From NCBI GenBank assembly GCA_037042915.1, contig CM073195.1, forward strand, positions 3,968,001 through 4,032,000: 64,000 nucleotides of DNA, written 5' to 3'. Source of the stretch: Auricularia sp. M13. Its lineage: Eukaryota > Basidiomycota > Agaricomycetes > Auriculariales > Auriculariaceae. This document shows positions 49,271-61,326 of this stretch, piece after piece. Positions within the stretch are counted from its first letter, which is position 1, and every line of letters starts with the position of its first letter. The notes below the pieces were generated by a model that searched no databases, was not told the origin of the DNA, and saw nothing but the letters and a program-made list of their open reading frames with translations. The position numbers were made by a program, and so were the translations under genes.

Positions 49271-50588
49271 ATGCTTCCTCGCTTCGCCACGCCTCTGCTT
49301 GTCGTCAGCGCCGCACGCGCCGTGGCCGACCTCCATTTACCCATCGGCTGGCGCGTTCTGAACGAGTGCGCCATTGACACCGACAGTCGTGTCATCACCG
49401 GCTTCGAAATGACCCGTACTACCGACAACACGCCTGCCAGCTGCATCGCAACCTGCAATGCCCAGGGTTACAGATATGCTGGCGTGGAAGACGGTCTGGA
49501 ATGTGGTATTACCGCAAACCATTGACTGGGATGCTCATTGGTAACAGGTGTCTGCGGCAAGGGAGTCGATCCTTATTTGGAGTCAGTACCGGCGTCCGAT
49601 TGCGATGTGGTCCGTTCGGTCCTGTTCGCAGGCATCGCAGACGATACTGACCCAGATGTCAGCCCTGCTCGGGCGACTCCACTCAAAAATGCGGGGCCAG
49701 CTGGCGCATAACGCTGTATACCACAGATTCCGAGCACGCTGCGCCGATTGTGCTCCCTCCGGGATGGGTCACAGTAGCCAGCTGCGCGGTCGACATGGCG
49801 GATCGTTTGCTACGCGACTCGCAGGCCAACTCGCTCCCGGACAACACGCCGGACAACTGCGCGTCGCATTGCGCCAACCAGGGCTTCGCGTTCGCGGCCG
49901 TCGAGAACGGACACGAATGCCACTGCGGGAGCAACCTCTCCAAGATGATCACGCCGCGCCCGGTGTCGACTGCTACATGCAAGTGTCCCGGAGACCCTTC
50001 CTGGAGTGCGGTGGCCCCTGGGCAGCTCAGGTTTTCTCGGTTCGTTTCAGTGCTCATTTCCTACATTTTGCTTACGCAGTGCCTCAGGATCCTTCCCTCA
50101 TCCGCAGCGAAACTTCCTCATCAGAAACCCCAACGTCAACATCGGTCGTGTCTCTACCGACTGCGAATCCCGATGATCACCTCGGGCTACCGCCAGCGTG
50201 GCGGACGGCATACGCGTGCGCGCAGGATGGGCCGGCGCGCATCCTGGCCAACGTAAACGTCTTGCGCGACAACACGCCCTCCCGGTGTTCCATGCTCTGC
50301 GAGGCCAAGGGGTTCAGCGTCGCGGGCGTCGAGTACATGGGCGAGTGCTCTTGCGGAGACGAGTTCGAGTGGGAGCCCGAGCTCCGCCCGACCAGCGAGT
50401 GCAACATGCGCTGCCCCGGCGACCATAGCAAGACGTGCGGCTCTGGATGGCGCGTCCAGCTTTACACGCGCAACCATGCGCTTGTTCCCGCAGTCACCGA
50501 GATGACGGAGCTGCCGCAGGAAACGGAGACCGCGTCGTCGAGTAGCAGCGCTCCTTCTGAACTTGAATCGACTGTCAGCATAGCTTAG
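49271..50588 (+). pseudogene. Three-WSC secreted protein, damaged
   Basis: The start gives a signal peptide (MLPRFATPLLVVSAARAVAD) and WSC1 (LPIGWRVLNECAIDTDSR, then PCSGDSTQKCGASWRITLYT). WSC2 (LPPGWVTVASCAVDMADR) and WSC3 (LPPAWRTAYACAQDGPAR, ending GSGWRVQLYTRN) follow, with a Ser/Glu tail. Introns inside WSC1 match those of the first WSC gene. At the end of WSC2 (about 49966-50012) three small indels relative to the paralogue change the frame, so WSC3 is out of frame with the start. It has no CBM1. It could still express a shorter one- or two-WSC product. Confidence 0.75.
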
Positions 50589-50759
50589 GCGACTCGGAAA
50601 ATGTAAACAGGAAGCATTAGGACTTAATCATGCCGAACAATGCATATTACACGCTACTGGTTCCAACCAACGCGCTGTTGTAAAAGGTAGATAAGTCGGA
50701 AATTCAGCGAACCAAGTTCTTATCTACGTCCATCGCTGGCAGCAATTGACTTTATGCAC

Positions 50760-51645
50760 TTATTCCCGCCATCGAATGCTCCAGTCGCCCTTCGCAAAGC
50801 TCGGCTCCACCACCTTTCCCAACATGACAGCCTCGCACTTCCTCCTCAGGATTTCCGAATCGCCCTTCTCCTTCGCGCTGCCGTCGACCTCCACGTCAAA
50901 CCCAAACGCCACGCCGCGTCTCGCCGCACATCTCACCATCTCACGCTCCTTCGCCCGCCGCTGCCCTTGCAGTCTCTTCTCCCGCATCTCCGCGGTCTCC
51001 TCGATCCGCTCTGCGCGGCCCTTCTCGCCGCCGACGCTGCCGTTGACCTCGGACACTGACTGCGGCGGACGCTTGCGCGTGCCGCTGCGGATGGACATGC
51101 GGGCCAGGACGTCGCCGTCGACGTATGGCGATGGCGTGAGTGCCGGGTTTTCGAGATTTCCTGCCATGGGGTTCATGGTCGTCGCCGTCTTCCTCGAGTG
51201 CACCTTGGTCTTCCGACCCTCCGTCCAGACTCGAAACCTCCGAATGTTGGTGACCGAAGAGCAGCTTCTCCACCGCGCTGCAAGGGACCAAACCCTCTGG
51301 TCGCCCTTCCTCTTCTGGGAGTTCTTGGCGTCATTCCGCGCTGTGCCCTTGCCTTTCCTTTCGAATTCCCATCCTCCTCCCGACTCGATGCCCGTTCAGC
51401 AGCCGCGCGAAAGCAGCTTCGATCTCCCGGTCGCGCTTCCCGGGCTTGTGGCTGCGACACCTGGCAGAACAATATTTGACGTGTTCAGCGCTGGCCGTGG
51501 TCGTCCGAGGCTGAATCCGCCGGGCGCCGATGACGCGGCCGCAGGAATGGCAGTACGGCGTGGCCTCGCCGCCCGGGAGGAGGTAATACGGCGCGGGCGT
51601 CGCTTGGCTCTTGGAGGGCCGTGACCAGCCGTCCATCCAGCTCAT
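50760..51645 (-). CDS. Putative zinc-binding protein, conserved in Agaricomycetes
   Basis: Three exons (51385-51645, 51204-51309, 50760-51160) join in phase to 255 residues. The N-terminus has PYYLLPGGEATPYCHSCGR followed by KYCSARCRSHKPGKRDREIE, a CxxC...CxxxC arrangement suggesting one zinc site, and a helix that recurs in mushroom proteins of this type. Exon 2 encodes GLVPCSAVEKLLFG. The C-terminal half is basic, with a coiled stretch (ERIEETAEMREKRLQGQRRA) and REMVRCAARRGVAFGF. Location and function are unknown; a nuclear role is only a guess from composition. Confidence 0.72.
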
Positions 51646-54130
51646 CTTCAATTGGCGCTGCGACTGCGACTGCGTGAAGACGATGGCTGAGCTCTGTGTG
51701 AGAAGGGTAGCCGTGAGACAGACTGAGATGGGTACCGTCGAGGGGTCGCCGGTCCGCTGGTGCACGACGTCATTGACAATCCGGCGGAGAGGCGCACTTA
51801 AGATGCGAGAGCTCCGTTATTAATCTGTCTGGTTCCCCGGGAGCTGCACACACTGGAGTATTGATTGTGGACCCTGGTAGAATGCTGTCCACATGAGGAT
51901 ACGGCCAGATGCACACTTTGTCGTCCCCAAGACCAGAGCAGGACACGACGCGTATCCCACTTGGAGATTTAAAGGGCGACAGACCAGTTGGTGCAGCCGT
52001 TGAGAACGCGGACCGAAGCGCCGGGGACAGAGTTGAGGGGCAGAGGTGTTCAGAATCATCATCATTGATAGCATACGCAAAACAACGGCTCTTTTGCCAC
52101 GCTCGGAAAAAAAATCTTTTGACAATGCAATTATAATTGACGACCTACAAGTTCCGGCAGTCATCGACCCCATCAGGCCTGGATTCCTGCTACTTTGGGA
52201 TAGCTCTACATAACACCAATACTGCAAGGATGACAGACTCAAAGGCGAGCCCACTATATTTGACGGCGCTGAGCCCCCTCTCAGCTCAAGCCTGACGAGG
52301 AATGCTAAAGACTATTGTCACCACTTGCTGTCTGAGTGAGTGGTTTGAACATCAGTCATTGCGCTTTTCCTATCAACATTGATCCCTTGAGCTATCCCGT
52401 CATGACCATACGGATGCACCCGAGCAATGGGTTGTAGGGTGCCCGAAGGATGGTGCGTATTCTCAGTTCCAGCCTGAGTGGCACCTCCGATGCCTCGTGG
52501 AGGCTCCATTTGCCGTCCGACCAAATGTGTTTTGACGTATGCATCCGGTAATAGCAGACGGTATGTCCGACCTTTCCACGTGGTCGTCTGAGGCAGAAGA
52601 AATGTGGTTGCCGTTCAGTGCGAGAATACGACGGGATTGAATAGCAGAGCAGCCAACACCTTAGTTTGTCATGGTCGCCGTTCGCCCAACGTAGGCGCTC
52701 CACCGCTCGGACGTGTGGGGGACTTGCCGTGCGGACGGGTTGCAGAGGATAGCCTTCACTTCGAACGATTATCTGCGAAGGAGACTAATAGCCGCGCAAT
52801 TGCATTATGTAGAGTATGACTGTCGGTGCACGCGACCACGTCTTAATGGCGCTGCCGCCGGACCAGCAGAGATAGACGAGACGATCGGATCAACGTGGTT
52901 GCCGATAGCGCTGGAACGAGTCGACGGTCGATCCGTTCCGATGCTTGTCAGTGCTCGGATACTGGTGGATGAGTCGCCCCTCATCACTGCGCTGGGGGTC
53001 GGACGATGGCCTGGCCCGGGCCGTGAATGCTGGTCTGCGTTGGGAGCATGTCTGCTCGATTAGTTAAGACGCAGTGGATGGACGGAGACAATGTTTCGAC
53101 GCGTGGCCGGTGAGTCGACAAAAATAGAGAGGTGGATGACGAGAAACCGTCGGCGCTATTGCCTCGCCAAGGTTGGCAGCAGGACGTGCATTTCTCGACG
53201 GTGCTGGCGCGTCCGGCGTTCGCGCTGGTGCCCGTCTTGAACGACTCGTAGCGGACATTAACGACGTCAGAAGAGGTCGAGACCAGCGACCGTTGACCTC
53301 GAGAGCGGCATGGCGGGAGGAAACTGAACGGCGGAAGAGCGTAGTCTGCGCGGAGGGAGTGGTGCGTGTCGCGGAAGCGAAAAGCGTGCAAAAATTTGGA
53401 AATTGAGAGACAGCGGCGCACAGACATACTGAGTACTCGCCATGCCCGGACCGGGAGCACAGACGACGAGTGGGGCGGAATCCGCACGCGGAACAGCTCG
53501 TCGTCGTCGTCCGAGTCATGGGGGTGCCCAAGTTCCCGATATTGCGCCCTGTCCGGCACGAGAATCGTGGTGGGAAAGGGAAGGTCGTGCATAGCAACAC
53601 GGACAGCGAGAACAACTGACGGAATGAGTCCGTCCATGAGGAGACCGCCGAAGATCCAAGAACGCATTACTATTGTGAACAGCAAGGGCAGACAATTTCA
53701 GGAACCAAAGTCGAACTCAACCCGTGCAGAATACGACGGTGTTTGAGGCAGCGGGTGGTTAAGGAAGCGCAACATGATCCGCAGGGCCTAATGTAGCGGG
53801 GCCGAGCACGTCTGCCGATGCTTCAAGCCAAATTAGTTATTCAGGGAGACGAGGGACATGGTTCCATTGTCGAGCAGTCAAGTCGAATTTGAAGGTTACA
53901 GACGGAATTCCAATGTCACGACACGATGCGGCTGAATAAAATAGCTGGGCGTTGTAGCGCGACGCGCAGCAGGATTACAGGGACATCATCCTGCGAAAGC
54001 GTATATGCACTGTGCAGCTACGCAGAGGCGGGCATTGGGCGGGCACTGGCAGGACAAGAGGCGCGCGGCGGAGTCCCAACGCTACCACACCTCTTGCACC
54101 CGACCTCGCCGCACCGTGCCCGTTGCAACT
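51646..54130. other. Intergenic, no firm gene
   Basis: A 233-codon minus-strand frame (52984-53685) has a partly protein-like start (ILVPDRAQYRELGHPHDSDD) but no domain I can name. The region is otherwise without recognisable genes. Confidence 0.4.
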
Positions 54131-56304
54131 ATGACAGACGCCCGCCTACGCCGCGTCAACAAGGAAATCGCAGGTGCGTGCTCACTGCAAGATCGCGACG
54201 GATCTTCTGAATCCAGTTGGGCAGACTGCAAGAACGACAAGTCCTCACGGATCTCGATCGAGCTCGTCGACGACTCGCCCTTCCACCTCATCGGCGCCTT
54301 CGACGGCCCCGAGGACACGCCGTACGCGGGCGGCAGGTTTCAAGTCGTGCGTCGTTCGGCAGCGTCGTTCGGAATGCATGCTGATAGGAAGGGTGTGGGT
54401 GGGGATAGGACATTGTGGTGCCGCCGACGTACCCGTTCCAGCCCGTCAAGATGAAGTTCATCACGTGCGTCCTCGTCTGCGTTACTTGTGTGAAAGGCTG
54501 ACGCCCGCAAAGGAAAGTGTACCATCCGAATATCTCCAGCGCTTCCGTACGTCTGCCTTCGCTCGTACTCTGCCGTGCACGCTGGCTGACGCCACACGCC
54601 GCCACGCCAGGGCGCAATATGTCTGGGTACGCTGCAGCGCCGCCAAAGCTGAAGTGACGCTGAAAGATCGCGCTGGCTGCAGATATACTGAAAGACGCAT
54701 GGTCGCCGGTCCTGACGCTCAAATCGACCCTCATCTCGCTGCAGTCGCTGCTCTGCTCGCCAGAGCCAAACGACCCGCAAGATGCTGAAGGCAAGCTACC
54801 TTTTCTTGCTTCCATCTCGGTCGCTCGCTGACGCGCGCCGCAGTGGCGAAGCACTACCTGACGTCGCGCGAATCGTTCAACGACACCGCGCGCTACTGGA
54901 CCCAGCTGTACGCCGGCGCGCCCGGCAAGCCGAAGCTCGACCCCGCCGCGATGGCCGGCATCGAGAAGGCGCATGTCGACCGCTTTATTGGGATGGGATT
55001 CGAGCAGGGCAAGGTGGTGAGTCCCGCGCGCTCGCTTGTTCTTCTTTCCTTGTCCACTGTTCCTTGTTCCCTGCACCTTGTTCGTTGCGTCCCTCCACAC
55101 CTTTCACTTTCGCTCTTATGCGCTCCGTGCCAGACGTGGTACCCGGACGCCGGTCGTCCCGGTCCTGGTTGCCGGACGTCAAGCTGCCGCCTTACCCCGC
55201 ACTTCCTGCCCGTCAGCCGTCTGTACCCGCGGTGTCACCTGGTTCTATCGTCGCAGTCGTCGATCCCCGCCGCCATCGACCATTGCGTCGGACGCAACCA
55301 TCCTGGCGCGCCTGGCATCCTCTTTCCAGTCACCTGCCGTCGCGGAGACATTCGCCGCATCCTTCGGTCTTCTCTCCTCGTCATATCGATCCGCGTTCAT
55401 CTGCGCTTCCATGCTGGCCATCGTCCATGCGTTCTAGGAGCGCCTGCTTCGCGCCCGTCGTTTGCCCCCGTCCTGCAGTCTTGCCGCGCCGGGCCGGGCT
55501 GTCTTCCATCTTGCATCCGTTTCGCCGTGCTGTCCGGCCGTCCGTCCCCCGCGCGCTGCTGCCAAATGGCGGATGCACGCCCCGCGCAGACATATCGCCC
55601 GCGCCCCGTCCGTTCTCCCTCCCCGCCTTCGCTCCCTCCCCGCCTTCGTGCCGTTTTTTTTTTTCCTCCCCCGCCCTGTCTTCTCGCTCTGCTTTGCTTT
55701 GATTTGCGCCCTGGACCGAGTAGACAGACGTCTGCCAGTATACCGAAGTGTCTGCCCCCGCGCGGCCTGCTTGCGCTGGATCGTAGCGCGCGTAGATACT
55801 AGCCGTTCGTGGAGTGCGCTGCTCTCCTTTCCTGCAGTCTTGCCGCGCTGGGCTGGGCTGTCTTCCATCTCGCGTCTGTTTCGCCGTGCTCGCCTTCCTT
55901 CCCTCGTTCTCGTGTCCGTCCATCCGTCCCTTCGCGCTGCTGCCTCATGGCGCATGCACGTATCGCGCAGACATATCTGGATGTTTTCGGCGCAGATTGC
56001 ATCCGTTCGGTCTTCTTCGCGCCCGCGCCCATCCTCTGTCGTTTAATATCTTCTCGCCGTCGCTCTGCTTATTGCTTTGATTCTTTCTGACACGTCGCGC
56101 CTAGTACCTTCTTTCCGCATATCTTGCGCGCCGCTGATTTCTGGTTTCATGTGTTCATCTCCCCTCGTGCCCCCACTTCTCCACCCGTGCTCCGTTCGCC
56201 GCTAACTGTCCGCACAGGTCGACGTCCTCCGCCGGCTGAACTACCGCGGCGCGAACGTCGCGAAGGTGCATGACGACCGCATCGTGGAGGAGCTGCTCAA
56301 GTGA
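54131..56304 (+). CDS. UBC1: E2 ubiquitin-conjugating enzyme with UBA domain (UBC1/UBE2K type)
   Basis: Eight exons (54131-54173, 54225-54343, 54409-54464, 54513-54546, 54611-54626, 54683-54790, 54844-55016, 56218-56304) give 211 residues, close to yeast Ubc1 (215). The UBC fold shows [27 protein letters not shown], the HPN triad in KVYHPNIS, and the catalytic Cys in GAICLDIL (about residue 88). [20 protein letters not shown] and [15 protein letters not shown] follow. A C-terminal UBA domain (GMGFEQGKV...[14 protein letters not shown]) binds ubiquitin and favours Lys48 chains (established for Ubc1). Intron 6 (54791-54843) is GC-AG. Intron 7 (55017-56217) is 1201 nt and splits the UBA. Confidence 0.95.
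55472..55976 (+). repeat. Diverged 125-145-bp direct repeats inside the UBC1 last intron
   Basis: Copies at 55472-55595 and 55831-55976 share long stretches (CCTGCAGTCTTGCCGCGC, GGGCTGTCTTCCATC, and GCGCAGACATAT at the end). They are separated by pyrimidine-rich sequence with a T run at 55650. An internal duplication accounts for part of the intron's length. Confidence 0.7.
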
Positions 56305-56412
56305 GCGGCGAGCGCGAGTCGCGACTCGTGAGTCGCGTGAGTCGCGAGTTGCGCGAGTTGCGAAATGTGCGAGTCGCGTGAGTTGCGAGTTGTGCGAGTC
56401 GCGAGTTATGTG
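56305..56412. repeat. GAGTCGCG/GAGTTGCG minisatellite-like tract
   Basis: About ten imperfect GAGTYGCG-type units lie directly after the UBC1 stop codon, within its 3' UTR. They vary by C/T at the fifth base. Confidence 0.75.
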
Positions 56413-59400
56413 CGGCGATAGTTCCCCTCGAGCCTGCCCGTTGTACTACGTATCAGCATCGTTCGGTTCCCTGTATCCCCTACTTACCCCTTGTTTAGTT
56501 TGATCTGGCTGTTTTGCGCGCGTTGACTTTGATGAATGAATGAATGAATGAAAGACAATTCCCCAACTCGCACTCTCTGTATCGCTCGCTCGGAGGAAAA
56601 TGGTGCTCTGACTGTGAACAGCTACTGTAGAGGTGTTTAGAAGGGACATCCGTCCTTTCCCAGCGGTGGACTCGGGGAGCCACCCAAAGTCTCGATGCGG
56701 CGAGTCGCGCGACCGTGACACCCATATGGCCGTGGACTCGGTCGCGAATTGACCTCCGCAGGAACCAACTCGCGCGCAGCTGTAAATCTAGCCTGTTCTT
56801 GCGGCTAGACGGCGCAGGCCTGCATAATGATGCTACCCGCGTAGCAGCTCGCCCTCTGACGACCACGACAATGAGGAAACACTCGAATGGCATTGGCGCT
56901 CGATTGCCCAGGAATCAGCTACAGGATTCTGGCGCTTTGCGTGTTGGGCAGGGCGCTCAGACTGTTTGCCGGTGCCAGGCGTTGAACGTTCACATTGCTA
57001 TTGCAGTGTCTCTGTCGTCTCGGTCGCGCCCACGATACTCAGGCCCCAGCGCTCAGGCTGGGAAACGCGTCTTTCCGCTCGCTCGCCGGCCTGTCGGGAT
57101 ATGCTGTCTCTTGGCCAGGATCACAGTCCCCGCGCCTTGCGAACCGAGCTCTTGGGTTCACAACGCATGGTGCCGAGCGACGGTGCGCGGTCGGACTCGC
57201 GCGCCTGGGCCACTCTCGTCGGATTTTGGAACGAAGGATGCTGTCGCCTTTCGTGAGGAACGGGCTTAGGATCGGCGCGCGGTGCGTCTGCGACGCTGCG
57301 ACGCTGCGACCTTCCCCCCCGCTCGCCTGGAGATACAGCGAGGCGTTCTGTCCAGACCCGGTGCGCCGTCTCCCTTTCTCCACGGTACGCATCTTAGAGT
57401 CGCAGGTGTTACTACAGTATGACGGAGACTGAACCTGGCAGATCCCTTTAATACTATGCGAGCAACCACTGGCACTGGCGGAGGACCGTCGAAAATCCGA
57501 CAAAGCTGTTGTGGGAGGCTCGCGGGCGGGGAGCTGACTGTGGGAGATATGATGCAGTCCTTCGCGCATGGAGGGCATCCCGACCAGATGGTGAGTCCCT
57601 CCTTGCTTATGTCTCGCGTATGCAGCGCTGACAGCTAAATTCATAACGATAGACCCCACGGCCGATTTCTACGGTTTGGCGCGGCGGTGGAAACGCAGTC
57701 TTCGAATTGCAAGACGACTTGGACCCACCGCCCTTCCAGTACCAACATATCCGTTTTGGGTGTCTGTGTGTGCTCGCTTTGTTCTACGCGCGTAGTGTAG
57801 GGGCTGATACTTTTCTTTTGGGTCGGACGAGCTGCATATCTTGCTGGGGTGCGTAGTCCAGACGGCGGGTGAAGATATTTTGCGCCGCGCACTGAGGTGC
57901 GCCCGCGCCCAATCGTATAGCACGATGCATGATGATCCTGACGCTGGTTGTGGGATGTAGGTGGTGGCTGGGCGCCGCTCCGCGCCGCCGAGAACGTCGA
58001 CATAGATCTACTGCGCGGGGTGCGGCTACGGCTCGTGCAAGATGCGACATACCCCGCGCTGCGCACGCTCAACCTGCGCCCTGAAACACCGCTCGTGGAG
58101 GCTGGACGCATATCATGATGCTATCTACGAGGCGCATGTCGACCGCGCCGCGCTCTACGCCCTTGCCAATTCCTCCTTCCACTCCTCAGACTCGTCGTTC
58201 AAATCTGCTGCTTTCCAGCATTGCGCCGTCGTTGCGGAGCTCAAGGACCCAAATTGCGGGGCGTTCTGCGACTTCGACAGCACGCTTCTCGCAGCTGACC
58301 GACGCTCACTTCTACCCGCTCTGAATCCCGGCCTCCATTCAGCGGTCGACGCGGTTGTCGCGCTCAACATGGTGCTGTAATAGGGCTTTAACAGCGCGAC
58401 GTTCGTCAGCAGTGGGGCGCGCTGAATGCGTGGCCGATGCATCAGCTCCTCGCGCTCAGAGCGCTGGAGAACTTACCCGCCAATGTGATGTGTAGGGGGC
58501 GCGATTCGACGGGGGATGGTGGTGCGTCGGCGTTGGCAGATTGGCTGTAGGAGCATGCAGATGCTTGCATGGAGTGACGCGCCAGTATTCGGGAACTTGT
58601 CGTCGTGGTATCCGCGGTCAAGTTGAAGAGGACTGAGCATCGCTTGAGAATGAGTAACCGAGTCGTCGAGTAGATTCTCAAAGCCCATCTCTTGGGGATG
58701 TGTGGCTAAACCTTGGCGACACCTTTTGCACCTCTTTCCAGCCTGGGACTACCAACCTGAATGCCGAAAAAACCTTCATCCGACTTGCAGGTTGCTTTCG
58801 ACCCCATTCTTGAATTCAACCCGGATTCACACAGTTTGATCCCGTTTGTCTGTTTGTTTGTTTGTTTTTCCGGCACGACCTCCTGGATCTCATGATCACC
58901 AGCAGATTCATCTTACAAGCTCGCTCTATTTTGCAGGCACGCAGGTCGCGCATGGATTGCGTCACCGCGGACGCAATGCCTCCAAATCCTCCAATGATCG
59001 TGGTTTCAGAATCGCGCGTTTCACGTTCGCGTCAGCCCTGCATCAGTGCATGGCCATACCTCCTCACCTCTTTTCACGTCCTATCGCTCATTCAGCTCTT
59101 CTGAAACTCTAGGCCTCCTATGCCGCTCGCCTTGATGAAGCTCCAGTCCCGCGTCCGACCTTGCCCAGTGGCTCAAGCGCTGCATCTAGCCTGCCCTGCA
59201 TCACGCGCATGGTCCAGGATCCTGGCCCGATGTGCTGCTGCCAAACTCGTGGCAAAATTGGCGCACATTGGGCAGCAAAACACGCTCGCACTGCTCTCGG
59301 TTCACGCGCACTATGCATGCCTCCCCAACGCCGCTGACGCCGCCGCTCCTATTCTTCGCTGTTTTGCGGATTCCGGGGAATGATGTCGCGGCCGAGTAGA

Positions 59401-60713
59401 TGCCGACATTGTCTCGTGCTCATGATGATGCCAGCTAAGTAACGGTCGGGCGTCCGCTGGCTTCCCTCGCTTCTGCTTCCGCCCCCAACGCCTCGTGGCA
59501 TGGTCGAGGCGTGCTGTTTGCGATGATCCTTCGGTCTCCCAGGGGCTTCAGAACCGCCGTTTGGATTGCGCCATCGAGAGCCGGCTGCTGTGTCCGCGTT
59601 CTCCATTCAACGAACCTCCCACCTTCCAATGAAATTTGCTCCCGTGACTGGTACTGTTTGTGATAGATGGACAAAGGCACTGCTGCTCTGTTTGTGTGCG
59701 ATATCGATGCCCCCTTGTGTGTTTGGCGTTGTTGCAGGCGTCACCGCGTCCCCCCTGGTGCAAGTGTCTCGTCTCGCTTGGCGCTCGTCTGAGACGATGC
59801 CGCGGGCTGCGCGCGCGCCGCGTCTTCTCTCGAGCCCTCCAGGGACCGCAGCGGCGAGCATCGCAGGCGCATGCCTAAAGCGTAAAGACCGCGGCAAGCG
59901 CGTCGTGTTCCGCTGGAGCGAGTGCTCATGTGAGCACCTCCAGCCGGCTCATTGGCCAGATTCGGGCGGACAATGGCTCTTCTCAGCGCGCTGCGACAGG
60001 AGCTGAGAAGACCAGCTCGGCACCCGCGTATCAAGTTTGCTGCTGTGCGTAGCGTATATTGCGAATTGCTGATATTTTCTGGGAACTAACAGACGCAGTG
60101 ACTCAGCAGAGCCTTGCAGATTCCCAGCCATGCAGCTGCTCGGCGTGACGTAGGAAGCGGACGCGAGGCGTGCAAAATCAAACACGTGCCCATCGAGAGC
60201 TGGAGCGCTCGCCCTGCCCGACCCCAGTCTCGCCTTGAACGTTGTGCCGACCGGGCCCGTGCTCCATTTCGTAACGGTACGCCGCAATTCAGTATTTCAT
60301 TCTGGATTGCTGATGTAGTATCCGGGACTATACAACCTCGATGCGTAAGTTAGACTATTCACTGCTTTACACTGATTCAGCTGGCATCGACGTGTTTGGG
60401 CAAGGATCCGTTCCGTGCTGGGAGGCATCGATGGGTTGCATCACGGCTCGATGTGGCCGGGCCGAGGTGCAGTAGAGCACATGAGCACAAGAAGCCATGC
60501 TAGGCATGCAGCACCGCAGTGTACATCCGCCATCTCCCCGCCATCCGGATATCTCCAGGGCGAGAAAAAGTCTAAACAGATCCTTATCAGGGTTGCAACA
60601 CAGTCAGCTGCTCCCACTGCCGCTCAAAATCGCGCACACGCCTGATGATGGTCAACACGTTCCCAGATCTCAGATAGGCTCTTTGCCATGCGGGACGCGT
60701 ACATGGAAAAACG
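56413..60713. other. Gene-poor stretch with possible F-box-like relics
   Basis: No intact gene was seen. At 57980-58110 (+) a short frame (LLRGVRLRLVQDATYPALRTLNL, cut here) resembles the leucine-rich tail of F-box proteins. Microsatellites occur at 56530 (TGAA) and 58847 (TTTG/TCTG). Frames at 56715-57269 and 59566-60006 have no domain I can name. Confidence 0.35.
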
Positions 60714-60720
60714 TATAAAT
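60714..60720 (+). promoter_or_regulatory. TATA box of the Cys-rich mini-gene
   Basis: TATAAAT lies about 105 nt upstream of the ATG at 60821 and is followed by a pyrimidine-rich leader, a good core promoter. Confidence 0.6.
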
Positions 60721-60820
60721 CGGCCACCCATTCAGTACCCCCTTCCTCTATCGTCATCTCGTTCTTCCCCCTCCGCCCGCCTACTGATCGAGAGCTCTCC
60801 TGTCCCATTCCTCGCCTGCC

Positions 60821-61326
60821 ATGTGCTGCTGGAGACGGTGCGTGGCTCGCCATGTGTTTCTGGCCTCGCTGACCCGGCATTCCGCAGCGTCCGTAACACG
60901 TTTATCTTGTGTGGACATTCCTATGATCTCGTGCGTTCCTCTGCCCCACTGCCTCGCTGTTCACTGACGAGTGCATCTAGCCCGAGGAGGAGGTCAGCAT
61001 CGTTGTGCGCTCCCCCGTCCCGCGTAACTAACGTCCCGCTTAGATAAAGTGCTCCAGCTCGAAGTGTCGCTTTAGCGACTACCACAACCCGAACTGTGTC
61101 GAGCCGGAGTGCAGGCGCACCTGCGCGCAGTAGTACGCTTTCATCGTTCGCCGGAGCCGCACCGAGCTGACCCTTGATCTCCTAGCCACACGTTCCCGCA
61201 GGTTTACAGTGCGTCGTCCTGTTATTCCCTGAAGTCAATTCTCATGCATTCTTTACAGACCCTCAGATCAACAGGCTCTGCCCCTTGTGCTACAACCACC
61301 AGATGCAAGCTGCTGCTCGCCGTTGA
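60821..61326 (+). CDS. Small Cys-rich CGHSY-type protein (83 aa, six exons)
   Basis: Six tiny exons (60821-60837, 60888-60930, 60981-60992, 61044-61132, 61186-61208, 61259-61326) join in phase to 83 residues. All use GT-AG, with clear branch points. The product has MCCWRR, FILCGHSYDL, PEEEIKCSSSKCRFSDYHNP, NCVEPECRRTCAQYHTFPQ, and a final CPLC pair, with about twelve Cys. I recall similar small proteins (CGHSYxLPEExIxC, CRRTC.QY) as recurrent in mushroom genomes, with no assigned function. The Cys/His pairs suggest zinc or disulfide sites. There is no signal peptide, so it is probably intracellular. The 12-nt exon 3 encodes only PEEE. Confidence 0.82.

Noticed and set aside
54843-55802. Long frames through UBC1 exon 7 and its last intron
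   Set aside because: They read past the donor at 55017 into pyrimidine-rich intron sequence; the UBA domain resumes only at 56218.
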